Source of the DNA: Clostridia bacterium
GTDB lineage: Bacteria > Bacillota > Clostridia > Oscillospirales > Acutalibacteraceae
NCBI GenBank assembly: GCA_017472225.1
Contig: JAFUQS010000056.1
Coordinates: 50,895 to 114,894 of the forward strand
Direction: 5' to 3'
Length of the DNA stretch: 64,000 bases
Shown: one piece after another, positions 8,788-16,866 of the stretch
How the letters are laid out: each line of letters starts with the position of its first letter
Numbering within the stretch: the first letter of the stretch is position 1
Notes under the pieces: model-generated
Told to the model about the DNA's origin: nothing
Databases searched by the model: none
The model's input: the letters and a program-made list of their open reading frames with translations, nothing else
Program-made: the position numbers and the translations under genes

Positions 8788-10100
8788 TCTTCTTCACATC
8801 CTTTCAAATAATTCTCTAAATCCTTGATACCTCTCTGAGCGAGAGCCATATATCTTTCTTTTTTATCCCTGATTTTCGGCTCAATCGGCGGCAAAACACC
8901 AAAGTTTGCACCCATAGGCTGAAAATTCACTACACTTTCATCGCTGATATATCTTGAAAGTGCGCCTATCATTGTGGTTTCGGGAAAAATAACCGTTTCC
9001 TTTCCCTCAAGCCGCCTTGCCATATTAAGCCCCGCCATTATACCCGAGGATGCCGACTCCATATATCCTTCAACACCGGTAATCTGCCCTGCAAAGAAAA
9101 GCTCGGGCCTTGCTTTGAAGCTGTAGTCACCGTTCAGAAGCCGTGGCGAGTCGATAAAGGTGTTTCTGTGCATAACACCATAACGGACAAACTCGGCACT
9201 GTGAAGGGCAGGTATCATAGAGAAAACTCTTTTCTGCTCTGGGAATTTAAGGTTGGTCTGAAAACCGACAAGGTTATAAAGAGTACCCTTGCTGTTTTCT
9301 TTTCTGAGCTGCAGAACAGCCCACGGTCTGTGACCTGTGCGGGGATCACGGAGTCCGACAGGCTTCATTGGACCGAAGCGCATCGTATCCTTACCACGGG
9401 AAGCTAAAACCTCAATCGGCATACAGCCCTCATAAAAATCCTTTCGTTTATCGAAGGAATGAAGCGATGCACCCTCGGCATTTATCAGTTCATCATAAAA
9501 GGCTTCATATTCTTCCTTATTCATGGGACAGTTGATGTAATCATCGTCACCGCCTCTTTCATAGCGTGAAGCCGTAAATGATTTTTCGGCATCGATGCTT
9601 TCCAGGGTGACGATGGGTGCTGCTGCATCGAAAAAGTGAAGTCCTTCACCGCAAAAAGCTGCGATATCCTCACTTATGGTGTCGGATGCCAAGGGTCCCG
9701 CCGCAACAATTACATTTCCCTCAGGAATTTTTTTGACTTCCTCGTTTATGATTTCGATATTTCCGTGATTTCTGATTTTTTCTGTTATGAGCCTTGCAAA
9801 TTCATCTCTGTCAACAGCAAGAGCACCACCGGCGGGTACCTCACACATATCGGCACATTCCATACAAACTGAGCCCAGGCGACGCATCTCCTCTTTAAGA
9901 AGCCCCGCAGCAGATTCAAGCCTTTTTGCCTTCAGTGAATTTGAACACACAAGCTCTGCAAGAAGCGGAAGATGGTGGGCAGGTGAAAATTTTTTCGGCT
10001 TCATTTCATAAAGCTTTACTTTAAAGCCTTTATTTGCCAACTGCCATGCAGCTTCAACGCCTGCAAGACCGCCACCGATAACAACAACCTGCTCACTCAT
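8784..10100 (-). CDS. trmFO: Folate-dependent tRNA-U54 methyltransferase TrmFO
   Basis: A 438-residue FAD enzyme that makes 5-methyluridine 54 in the tRNA T loop using methylenetetrahydrofolate. The N-terminal dinucleotide motif is VIGGGLAGVEAAW. Family segments follow, such as ELVCSNSLKA, GPMKPVGLRDPRTG, GYMESASSGIMAGLN and the closing GVLPPIEP. The frame stays open 78 bp further upstream, but I chose the ATG at 10098-10100: AGAGGTGAAG lies just before it, MSEQVVVIGGG is the normal family start, and the longer form would overlap the topA stop. It is coupled to rnc by an ATGA overlap. Confidence 0.95.
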   Translation of the reverse strand: MSEQVVVIGGGLAGVEAAWQLANKGFKVKLYEMKPKKFSPAHHLPLLAELVCSNSLKAKRLESAAGLLKEEMRRLGSVCMECADMCEVPAGGALAVDRDEFARLITEKIRNHGNIEIINEEVKKIPEGNVIVAAGPLASDTISEDIAAFCGEGLHFFDAAAPIVTLESIDAEKSFTASRYERGGDDDYINCPMNKEEYEAFYDELINAEGASLHSFDKRKDFYEGCMPIEVLASRGKDTMRFGPMKPVGLRDPRTGHRPWAVLQLRKENSKGTLYNLVGFQTNLKFPEQKRVFSMIPALHSAEFVRYGVMHRNTFIDSPRLLNGDYSFKARPELFFAGQITGVEGYMESASSGIMAGLNMARRLEGKETVIFPETTMIGALSRYISDESVVNFQPMGANFGVLPPIEPKIRDKKERYMALAQRGIKDLENYLKGCEEE

Positions 10101-10119
10101 TTTCTTCACCTCTTTATAA

Positions 10120-12225
10120 TCATTCTTCTTTTGTCTTTTTTCTTTTTGCCTTACCCTTATAGCCGCACTTTTCATCAAGGCAGGAAAGAACTCCTCCCTT
10201 TGCCTTGAAAAGAGATTTGCCGCAATTGGGACATTTCTCTTCTGTAGGCTTATCCCATGTCATGAAATTGCAATCAGGCCAATTGTCGCAGCCGAAGAAG
10301 GTGTATCCCCTCTTTGACTTTTTGGAGATAACCTTGCCGCCGCATACGGGACAGGTTGCACCTGTTTCAACAACAAAGGGCTTTGTTGTTTTACATTCCG
10401 GATAGCCCGGACAAGCAAGGAACTTGCCGAAGCGACCGGTTTTGACAACCATCATTCTGCCGCATTTTTCACAGGGAATATCGGTGATATCCTCCTGAAG
10501 CTGAATTTTAACGCCTTCCATTTCTTTTTTTACCTTCTGAAGATTGACTTCAAAGTCATCATAGAAATCATGAAGCATTCTGATGTAATCAAGCTCACCT
10601 TCACCCACAAGGTCAAGGTTTGATTCCATCTGTGCGGTGAATTTGACATTTACGATATTCTTGAACTTCTCCTTGAGAAGATTTACGATTGCTTCGCCAA
10701 GCTCTGTGGGAATAAGCTGTTTTGATTTTCTTTCAACATATTCACGCTTGACAATCGTTGAAATTATCGTTGCATAGGTACTCGGTCTGCCCACACCGTT
10801 TTCTTCAAGTGTTTTGATGAGAGATTCTTCTGTATATCTTGCGGGAGGCTGAGTGAAATGCTGAATTTTGTTAAGCTCCTTGTTTTTCACTGTTTCATTC
10901 TTTGTGAGCCCTTCGGGAAGCTTGCTTTTTTCATCGCCGTCATCAATATTGTAAAGCACTGTAAAGCCGTCAAATTTAACAGAATATCCGCTTGCTGTGA
11001 AAATGCAGTATTTTTCTTCAGGTTCACCTGACACGGTACTTCTGATTTCAAGCTTTGATGTGTTCTGAACACAGGAAGCCATCATTGAAGCCACAAAGCG
11101 GTTCCAGATGAGTGTGTAAAGCTTGTACTGCTCTGCAGAAAGGCTTGCTTTAACCTTATCGGGAGTAAGGGATACCGTTGAAGGTCTGATTGCCTCATGA
11201 CCATCCTGAGCGTTGCTTCTTGATTTATAATATCTGGGCTTTTCGGGAAGGTATTTTTCACCGTAAGTGCCTGAAATGAATTCAGCCGTTGCAGCTCTCG
11301 CTTCCTCGGAAACACGAAGGGAGTCGGTTCTCATGTAAGTGATAAGACCGATTGAGCCGTAGCCTTCAATGGTAACGCCTTCATAAAGCTCCTGGGCAAT
11401 TTTCATTGTTCTTTCAGCTCTGAAGCCAAGCTTTCTTGAAGCCTCCTGCTGAAGAGTTGAAGTGATGAAGGGAGGGGCAGGATTCTTCTTTCTTGTGCCG
11501 TTTTTAAGTGAGCTGATATAATATGAAGCTCCATCAAGACGGGAAAGAATTTCATTTACCTCCGCTTCGTTTTTAAGGCTCACCTTACCCTTTTCGTCAC
11601 CGTAAAACTCGGCTGTGATAACCTTTCTTGAAACGGAGAATCTGCCTTCGATTGTCCAATACTCTTCAGGATTGAAGGCACGGATTTCGTTTTCTCTGTC
11701 CACAATCATTCTCACGGCAACGCTCTGAACACGGCCTGCCGAAAGACCTCTTCTGATTTTCTGTGACACGAAGGGACTTAATTTATAACCGACAAGTCTG
11801 TCAAGAATACGCCTTGCCTGCTGGGCGTTTACAAGGTCAAGGTCAACCTTTCTCGGGTTTGCCATACCATTTCTGACACCTGTTTTTGTGATTTCGTTGA
11901 AGGTCACACGGTTGAACTTATTAAGGTCAAGACCGAGAATTTCGGCAAGATGCCATGAAATTGCTTCTCCCTCACGGTCAGGGTCAGTTGCAAGATAAAC
12001 CTCGTCACTGTCGGCAACGGCTGCCTTCAGCTCCTTAACGAGCTTTTCCTTTCCCTTTACTATGTTATACTTCGGTGCGAAGTCATTTTTAACATCTACG
12101 CTGAGTCTTGCCGCAGGCAAGTCTCTTATATGACCCTTGGAAGCAACAATGTTGTATCCGCTTCCAAGATAATTTTTAAGGGTTTTTGCTTTGGAGGGTG
12201 ACTCCACGATTATAAGATTTGCCAT
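10120..12225 (-). CDS. topA: DNA topoisomerase I
   Basis: A 701-residue type IA topoisomerase that relaxes negative supercoils. The TOPRIM domain begins at residue 2 (NLIIVESPSKAKT) and includes DPDREGEAISWH. The active-site tyrosine is in GLITYMRTDS near residue 300. Three C-terminal zinc-ribbon repeats follow: CEKCG...CPGYPEC, CPVCG...CDNWPDC and CPNCG...CLDEKC, then a lysine-rich tail. Length and domain order are normal. It lies between dprA and trmFO, an order conserved in many Firmicutes (dprA-topA-trmFO). Confidence 0.97.
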   Translation of the reverse strand: MANLIIVESPSKAKTLKNYLGSGYNIVASKGHIRDLPAARLSVDVKNDFAPKYNIVKGKEKLVKELKAAVADSDEVYLATDPDREGEAISWHLAEILGLDLNKFNRVTFNEITKTGVRNGMANPRKVDLDLVNAQQARRILDRLVGYKLSPFVSQKIRRGLSAGRVQSVAVRMIVDRENEIRAFNPEEYWTIEGRFSVSRKVITAEFYGDEKGKVSLKNEAEVNEILSRLDGASYYISSLKNGTRKKNPAPPFITSTLQQEASRKLGFRAERTMKIAQELYEGVTIEGYGSIGLITYMRTDSLRVSEEARAATAEFISGTYGEKYLPEKPRYYKSRSNAQDGHEAIRPSTVSLTPDKVKASLSAEQYKLYTLIWNRFVASMMASCVQNTSKLEIRSTVSGEPEEKYCIFTASGYSVKFDGFTVLYNIDDGDEKSKLPEGLTKNETVKNKELNKIQHFTQPPARYTEESLIKTLEENGVGRPSTYATIISTIVKREYVERKSKQLIPTELGEAIVNLLKEKFKNIVNVKFTAQMESNLDLVGEGELDYIRMLHDFYDDFEVNLQKVKKEMEGVKIQLQEDITDIPCEKCGRMMVVKTGRFGKFLACPGYPECKTTKPFVVETGATCPVCGGKVISKKSKRGYTFFGCDNWPDCNFMTWDKPTEEKCPNCGKSLFKAKGGVLSCLDEKCGYKGKAKRKKTKEE

Positions 12226-12248
12226 TTATTTTCACCTTTTCGTTAAGA

Positions 12249-13475
12249 TTAGATTATTTTATATGTACCGGGCCCGTCACCTGCAACAAAGCCTTCAAGC
12301 TCAAGCTCCGTTAACGCAGCAAGAACCTTTCCGGTTCCAAGGTGGGACAGCCTTTCAATTTCGTCAAGTGTCAATACACCGTCGGACATTATATTATACA
12401 CTATTTCAGCAGTTTTAGAAATAGTTTCAGGAAGATTTTTTCTTATATTTTCCTCTGTTTCCGTAATTTTTTCCTCTGGTTTGGATTTTTCTTTGTTTAC
12501 AGTCGGCTCCTTCACTGATTTTTTGCTGAATTCGGATTCAGAATCAATTTTCGGAAAGGGATTGCCGTTTTTTATGAGAATTTTTTCTTTTGTGTATTTT
12601 TCGGCAAAATAATGAGAAAGAATATCCACATGAGAAAATACAGGCTTTGCACCCTCAGATAAAAGCTGATTTGAGCCTTCAAAGTTTCCGCTGTCAATAT
12701 CACCCGGCAGCACGAACAAATCTCTGCCCTGCCTTCTGGCATGACGGGCAGTGCTGAAGGTTCCGCTACGATCTGCAGCTTCAATGATAACCACAGCTCT
12801 TGAAAGAGCTGACACTATACGATTCCTTTCGGGAAAGGTTTTTGCACCGACATCCGTAAAGGGTGGATATTCAGTTATGAGAATTCCGTTTTCCGACACT
12901 GCTTTTCTTAACGCTCTGTTTTCAGCCAGATATTTTGTACCGTGACCGCAGCCCATTACAAGCACAGTTTTTCCGCCACATTCAAGAGCAGTACGATGTG
13001 CAACGCTGTCAATTCCCAAGGCTCCTCCGCTGACAATCAGCGTGTTTTTCTCCCTGACGAGCCCTGAAACGATTTTTCTTGCAGCCTCCTCACCGTATAC
13101 ACAGGGAGTCCGTGAACCGATGACGCTGATAATGAATTCGCTTTTCAGCACCGATACATCACCACGGCCAAAGAGCACTGCCGGATAATTTTTTATGTTA
13201 AGCAGAGTCTTCGGATAAAATTCACTTTCCGGAGTGAGGATATGAATACCGTATTTCTTGCATTGAGAAATAATCTTTTCACATTCGCAGAGATTCTTGT
13301 TGAGCAGCTTTTTCTTAACAGTTTTTCTGTTACGAAGAAAATCACAAGTATTAAGCTCCTGCTCATCTGCTTCATATAAAGCTTTTGCAGAATTAAAATG
13401 AGAGATTATATCCTTTATGTCATATGCCGATCCGACCGTTTCCCGGAGCCAGAGCCAATAAATCGTATTATCCAT
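12249..13475 (-). CDS. dprA: DNA-processing protein DprA
   Basis: A 408-residue protein of the DprA/Smf family, which protects incoming single-stranded DNA and loads RecA in natural transformation; it is also kept in non-competent species. The Rossmann-like core is clear: SVIGSRTPCVYGEEAA, VSGGALGIDSVAHR, MGCGHGTKYLAEN, PERNRIVSALS, SGTFSTARHARRQGR and LPGDIDSGNFEG. A linker rich in lysine and glutamate leads to a C-terminal winged helix (about 345-408). I chose the ATG at 13473-13475 because GATGAGG precedes it by about 6 nt. The longer start would place this Shine-Dalgarno inside the coding region and overlap the upstream gene. Confidence 0.94.
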   Translation of the reverse strand: MDNTIYWLWLRETVGSAYDIKDIISHFNSAKALYEADEQELNTCDFLRNRKTVKKKLLNKNLCECEKIISQCKKYGIHILTPESEFYPKTLLNIKNYPAVLFGRGDVSVLKSEFIISVIGSRTPCVYGEEAARKIVSGLVREKNTLIVSGGALGIDSVAHRTALECGGKTVLVMGCGHGTKYLAENRALRKAVSENGILITEYPPFTDVGAKTFPERNRIVSALSRAVVIIEAADRSGTFSTARHARRQGRDLFVLPGDIDSGNFEGSNQLLSEGAKPVFSHVDILSHYFAEKYTKEKILIKNGNPFPKIDSESEFSKKSVKEPTVNKEKSKPEEKITETEENIRKNLPETISKTAEIVYNIMSDGVLTLDEIERLSHLGTGKVLAALTELELEGFVAGDGPGTYKII

Positions 13476-13477
13476 TT

Positions 13478-14251
13478 TTACCTCATCATTTCCCACATGG
13501 TGATTGCCGCCGCCATGGATGCATTGAGTGATTCGGCTCTGCCGAGCATTGGTATTGTCACCTTTTCACAAAGGGAAAACACCTTTTCCGTAACACCGTT
13601 ACCCTCATTGCCGATAACAGCAACAACACCGCCGGACATATCACATTCCGTAATTTTTTCAGCCTTGCTTTCAGGGGTTGTGGCATAAAGCTTCATGCCT
13701 TTTTTTCTGAGCTGTTCAAGAACTTCACAAAGGTTATCACATTCGGTTATGCTGAGCCTTAAAAGAGAACCCATTGCGGCACGCTGACTTTTCGGACTGA
13801 ATCTGTCACAACAGCCGCACAGAATTGCACCGTCAATGCCCAAAGCCTCCGCAGTTCTTGCAATTGCCCCTAAATTTGACGGGTCCTGAATATTTTCAAG
13901 AGCTATATATTTACCCGAGGGGTTGATTTCACTGTTCTGCTTTTTCATTCTGCAAAGGCAGAAAAAGCCCTGACTTGTTTCTGTCTGAGCGAGCTTTGCT
14001 TCAACTGAGTCGGAAATTTCAAAATAAGCTCCGGCTTTTTCACAAATCAGAAGAACATCCTGATTGTTCCTTTCAATTGCCTTTTCTGTGAAAAAAGCGG
14101 CTTCAATTTCCACACCCGTCAAGGCTGCATCACGACAAAGCCGAAGCCCCTCAAGAAAGAAAAGCCCCTCTTTTTTTCTGTGTTTTGCCGATGAAGCAAT
14201 TTTAACTGCAAGCTTGATTCTGTCATTGGAAGCGCTGTCAATTCTGAGCAA
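13478..14251 (-). CDS. TrmH/SpoU-family 2'-O-ribose RNA methyltransferase
   Basis: A 257-residue SPOUT methyltransferase using S-adenosylmethionine to methylate a ribose 2'-OH in rRNA or tRNA. An N-terminal substrate-binding domain (1-100) precedes the knotted catalytic domain with the three SpoU motifs: ALENIQDPSNLGAIART, AVIGNEGNGV and IPMLGRAESLNASMAAA. It resembles Firmicutes YsgA-type proteins; the target nucleotide cannot be read from sequence. The start codon is TTG (14249-14251) behind AAGGAGGGG. It is the first gene of the 14-kb leftward cluster, and a 58-nt inverted repeat lies in its 5' leader. Its stop is 2 bp before the dprA start. Confidence 0.9.
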   Translation of the reverse strand: MLRIDSASNDRIKLAVKIASSAKHRKKEGLFFLEGLRLCRDAALTGVEIEAAFFTEKAIERNNQDVLLICEKAGAYFEISDSVEAKLAQTETSQGFFCLCRMKKQNSEINPSGKYIALENIQDPSNLGAIARTAEALGIDGAILCGCCDRFSPKSQRAAMGSLLRLSITECDNLCEVLEQLRKKGMKLYATTPESKAEKITECDMSGGVVAVIGNEGNGVTEKVFSLCEKVTIPMLGRAESLNASMAAAITMWEMMR

Positions 14252-14273
14252 AGCCTTCCCCTCCTTTTTTCCG

Positions 14274-14331
14274 TAGGATACAAGATTTAGCGGTCAGGCG
14301 CAATATTCTGACCGATAAATCCTATATCCTA
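14274..14331. repeat. 58-nt imperfect inverted repeat in the leader of the TrmH-family gene
   Basis: The arms are TAGGATA, GATTTA and CGGTCAG on the left, matched by CTGACCG, TAAATC and TATCCTA on the right around a ~10-nt centre. It would form a stem of about 20 bp with small bulges. It lies just upstream of the TTG start and Shine-Dalgarno of the TrmH-family gene and is not followed by a T tract in that direction, so it looks like a leader hairpin or small repeat rather than a terminator. Confidence 0.7.
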
Positions 14332-14341
14332 AACCTATTGA

Positions 14342-14380
14342 TAAAAACACAAATACGCCCGAGAAGAAATTCTCGGACGC
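14342..14380 (-). terminator. Intrinsic terminator of infC-rpmI-rplT
   Basis: On the minus strand the rplT stop is followed by a 10-bp stem (CGTCCGAGAA / TTCTCGGGCG, one G-U pair), a short loop, and the tail TATTTGTGTTTTTAT. It separates the ribosomal operon from the TrmH-dprA-topA cluster. Confidence 0.8.
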
Positions 14381-14393
14381 AATTTACTTTAAA

Positions 14394-14747
14394 TTAAAGA
14401 GCTGCCTTTGCCTTTTCAACAAGAGCTGTGAAAGCTGCGGGATCAGCAATTGCAATTTCTGAAAGCATTTTTCTGTTAAGAGTGATGTCTGCTTTCTTAA
14501 GGCCGTTCATAAATGTTGAATAGTTCATGCCGTTTGCCTTGCAAGCTGCTGAGATTCTTGTGATCCAGAGACGACGGAAATCTCTCTTCTTCTGCTTTCT
14601 GCCGATGTATGCATAGTTACCTGACTTCATAACAGCCTGCTTAGCTGTTTTGAAGAGGCTGTGCTTTGAGCCGTAATAGCCCTTTGCAAGCTTTAATACT
14701 TTATTTCTTCTCTTACGAGTCATCATTGCGCCTTTAATACGAGCCAT
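14394..14747 (-). CDS. rplT: 50S ribosomal protein L20
   Basis: A 117-residue L20, a 23S rRNA-binding assembly protein and in Firmicutes the autorepressor of its own operon. Basic N-terminal segments [17 protein letters not shown] and [16 protein letters not shown] are typical, with the [12 protein letters not shown] region after. It is the last gene of infC-rpmI-rplT, 51 bp after rpmI, and is followed by an intrinsic terminator. L20 binding to the leader upstream of infC is the expected control, by family knowledge. Confidence 0.98.
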   Translation of the reverse strand: MARIKGAMMTRKRRNKVLKLAKGYYGSKHSLFKTAKQAVMKSGNYAYIGRKQKKRDFRRLWITRISAACKANGMNYSTFMNGLKKADITLNRKMLSEIAIADPAAFTALVEKAKAAL

Positions 14748-14798
14748 GATTAAGTACCTCCGTTATGATAATATTTGATTTAAAGATGAATTTTCGAA

Positions 14799-14996
14799 TT
14801 ATTTGTAAGGAATAAGACGCTTAATCTGCTTCTCGTTTGTCTTGTCAGCAACAACTGTTGTACGAAGACCTCTCTTACGCTTTGTGTTCTTCTTTGTAAG
14901 GATGTGTGATTTGTTTGCATGGTAACGGATGGGCTTACCGTTCTTGGAAAGCTTAAAACGTTTTTTTGCACCGCTGTGTGTCTTAATTTTAGGCAT
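14799..14996 (-). CDS. rpmI: 50S ribosomal protein L35
   Basis: A 65-residue basic L35 protein of the large subunit. [14 protein letters not shown] at the start, the [16 protein letters not shown] core and the terminal IKRLIPY match the family along its whole length. It lies between infC (19 bp gap) and rplT with a strong Shine-Dalgarno (GGAGGAATT) before the ATG. Confidence 0.98.
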   Translation of the reverse strand: MPKIKTHSGAKKRFKLSKNGKPIRYHANKSHILTKKNTKRKRGLRTTVVADKTNEKQIKRLIPYK

Positions 14997-15015
14997 TGTA
15001 AAATTCCTCCTGTTA

Positions 15016-15540
15016 TTACTTTTTCGGCTTAGGTGCCAGGAACATCATCATTGATTTACCTTCTAACTTTGCAGCCTTTTCAACATTACCGAATTCTGAG
15101 CAAGCGTCGGCAAAGTCCTTCATGGTAACAAGACCGTTCTGTGTGTGAGCCATTTCACGACCCCTGAAGCGGATTGAAACCTTAACCTTGTTGCCGCCTG
15201 TAAGAAAGCGCTTTGCGTGATTGACCTTTGTTTCGAAGTCATGCGTATCAATATTGAGTGAAAGTCTGATTTCCTTGATTTCAACTGTGTGCTGATTTTT
15301 CTTTGCTTCCTTTTCACGCTTTGTCTGTTCAAAGCGATATTTTCCGTAGTCCATAATTTTACATACGGGCGGAACTGCCTGAGGAGCAATTTTAACAAGG
15401 TCCAGATTCTTTTCCTCTGCGATTTTAAGAGCTTGTTCTGCAGACATAATTCCAAGAGCCTCACCGTCATTCATGATAACTCTCAGTTCCTTGTCACGGA
15501 TCTCTTCATTGATTTGCATTTCTTTGATAGCGATGTTCAT
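15016..15540 (-). CDS. infC: Translation initiation factor IF-3
   Basis: A 174-residue IF-3, which binds the 30S subunit and checks start-codon pairing. The N domain starts with [13 protein letters not shown]; the linker is lysine-rich ([10 protein letters not shown]); the C domain holds [13 protein letters not shown] and [14 protein letters not shown] chose the ATG at 15538-15540, preceded by a near-perfect GGAGGTGT, over a start 39 bp upstream that would enter the attenuator region. It is first in infC-rpmI-rplT and is preceded by a promoter and attenuator leader. Confidence 0.96.
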   Translation of the reverse strand: MNIAIKEMQINEEIRDKELRVIMNDGEALGIMSAEQALKIAEEKNLDLVKIAPQAVPPVCKIMDYGKYRFEQTKREKEAKKNQHTVEIKEIRLSLNIDTHDFETKVNHAKRFLTGGNKVKVSIRFRGREMAHTQNGLVTMKDFADACSEFGNVEKAAKLEGKSMMMFLAPKPKK

Positions 15541-15569
15541 ACACCTCCAAAAATTTTTGACTTTCGTCA

Positions 15570-15695
15570 TAAAAATCAAAGCGTGAACGCAGTTACGTTC
15601 ACGCTACAATACACTAAAAAAATCTTAGCCTATTGACCCATGCGGAACCTTATCCCATAGGTGAGAACGAACTGCTCTGCTTTGTTGTGCTCAAG
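15570..15695 (-). promoter_or_regulatory. L20-type leader with intrinsic attenuator upstream of infC
   Basis: The 5' leader between the promoter and infC carries a strong hairpin at 15581-15604 (GCGTGAACG / CGTTCACGC) followed on the minus strand by TTTGATTTTTAT, an intrinsic terminator before the gene. In Firmicutes the infC-rpmI-rplT leader is bound by L20, which favours termination (L20 leader). The promoter-leader-terminator arrangement is seen here; the L20 binding fold itself was not modelled. Confidence 0.8.
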
Positions 15696-15696
15696 T

Positions 15697-15725
15697 ATGT
15701 TATCACAAAGATAAGGTTTTGTCAA
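15697..15725 (-). promoter_or_regulatory. SigA promoter of infC-rpmI-rplT
   Basis: The -35 is TTGACA (15720-15725), the spacer 17 bp, and the -10 is TAACAT (15697-15702), reading leftwards. Its position implies a leader of roughly 150 nt before infC. Confidence 0.85.
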
Positions 15726-15759
15726 TAGTTTTTTTAATAGTTTTTTGATATTTTTTCAT

Positions 15760-16683
15760 TTAATAGGCAATACCCACGGAATCAAGATATTCTTCAAGGC
15801 AAAGTCCGCTGTTTTTGATTTTTTCGGCATATTCAACACCAACATATCTCCAATGCCACGGCTCGGGTACAATACCCGTAACAGACTGCTTTTCTGCTGT
15901 GTAGCGAAGAATGAATCCGTATTCGTGAGCGTGTTCGGTGAGCCATGCGAATTCCTTCTGTCCGGCAAAGGAATCGTAGGTGTTGCAGATATCCATTGCA
16001 AGACCCAGATTGTGTTCGCTTGTTCCGGGCGGCAAAATCACAGTTGCAGCCTTAGCTGCCGCCTCAGCTCTTGAAAGACTATACCGGCTCATATATTTTT
16101 CGGTAAGGTTATTATAATTGATTTTCTGCCTTTCGTATGACCTGTAGCCCGAATAAGGTGTCAGGGTTATTCCGTCTCTCTTTGCGGCGTAATACATTTT
16201 GTCGTACCACGGAGCCACCCGGTAATCCATTTTTACACTTGTTCCGGCAACACAGGCAAGCTCAGGCACATAGCCCTCAGGCATTTCTCTGCCCGCATTG
16301 ACAACAACAAGATTCCATAATTCCTGCTCGGGATTTACGACAATCCGTTCATTTTCAGGAATAAGGGTTGTGCTTTGTGTTGTGCTTTGTGTTGTGCTCA
16401 CTGTGGCTGATGTGGTGTTATTATTTGAAAACACAGGAACGGTTGTGCTTTGAGTCGATGCCACGGTTGTGCTTTCGGCAGACTTTTCTGTGGTGCTCAC
16501 TTCACTTGTTGTTTGCTTTACGGTGGTGCTCGCCCGGGGTGAATCCGCACCGCTGACAAATGCAACTGAGCTGTTCTTTTTCATAAAATATACACCGATA
16601 AGACCGGAAAGAATGACAGCAGTGCAAACACAAAGCACAGTCAGAACAGTTATAATTTTATTGAGGTCGGTTGTTTTTTTCAT
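15760..16683 (-). CDS. Membrane-anchored VanY-type D-alanyl-D-alanine carboxypeptidase
   Basis: A 307-residue cell-wall enzyme. Residues 10-32 are one membrane segment, so the protein is anchored with its C terminus outside. Residues about 45-108 are a Ser/Thr-rich linker made of STTV/TTQS-like repeats. The C-terminal M15 (VanY) zinc peptidase domain has SGYRSYERQ (178-186), the SxHxxGxAxD motif with H224 and D231, and EPWHW with E264 and H267. It should trim terminal D-alanine from peptidoglycan stem peptides. No vancomycin-resistance genes lie nearby, so a housekeeping wall role is likelier. It has its own promoter and is monocistronic between infC and an M28 peptidase. Confidence 0.88.
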   Translation of the reverse strand: MKKTTDLNKIITVLTVLCVCTAVILSGLIGVYFMKKNSSVAFVSGADSPRASTTVKQTTSEVSTTEKSAESTTVASTQSTTVPVFSNNNTTSATVSTTQSTTQSTTLIPENERIVVNPEQELWNLVVVNAGREMPEGYVPELACVAGTSVKMDYRVAPWYDKMYYAAKRDGITLTPYSGYRSYERQKINYNNLTEKYMSRYSLSRAEAAAKAATVILPPGTSEHNLGLAMDICNTYDSFAGQKEFAWLTEHAHEYGFILRYTAEKQSVTGIVPEPWHWRYVGVEYAEKIKNSGLCLEEYLDSVGIAY

Positions 16684-16714
16684 TTGTTTTTCTCCAAGTG
16701 TTTAATTAAAAGAT

Positions 16715-16743
16715 ATTATACTCTTATCACCTGCAATTTGCAA
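16715..16743 (-). promoter_or_regulatory. Promoter of the VanY-type gene
   Basis: The -35 is TTGCAA (16738-16743), the spacer 17 bp and the -10 is TATAAT (16715-16720), about 30 bp before the start codon and its GGAGAA ribosome site. The rest of the ~180-bp gap to the next gene holds only a short hairpin near 16836-16856. Confidence 0.75.
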
Positions 16744-16866
16744 GTGGAAAAGACTGCTCATGAAAAAACGCAGTTACAAAAAACAGGCATCTTCAAGTCG
16801 GAAAAACTTAAAAACACCCGTTTATTATTTTTACTGAGTCTCGCTTAAAGCGACAGCCTTTTTAAA

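Noticed and set aside
15760-16683. Vancomycin resistance gene vanY
   Set aside because: Only the general M15/VanY domain is shared. No vanR/S/H/A/X genes are near, and the gene has its own vegetative promoter.
16836-16856. Terminator after the M28 peptidase gene
   Set aside because: A short stem (TCGCTT/AAGCGA) is present, but leftwards it is followed by AAAAATAATAAA and not by a T tract, so I list it only as a weak hairpin.
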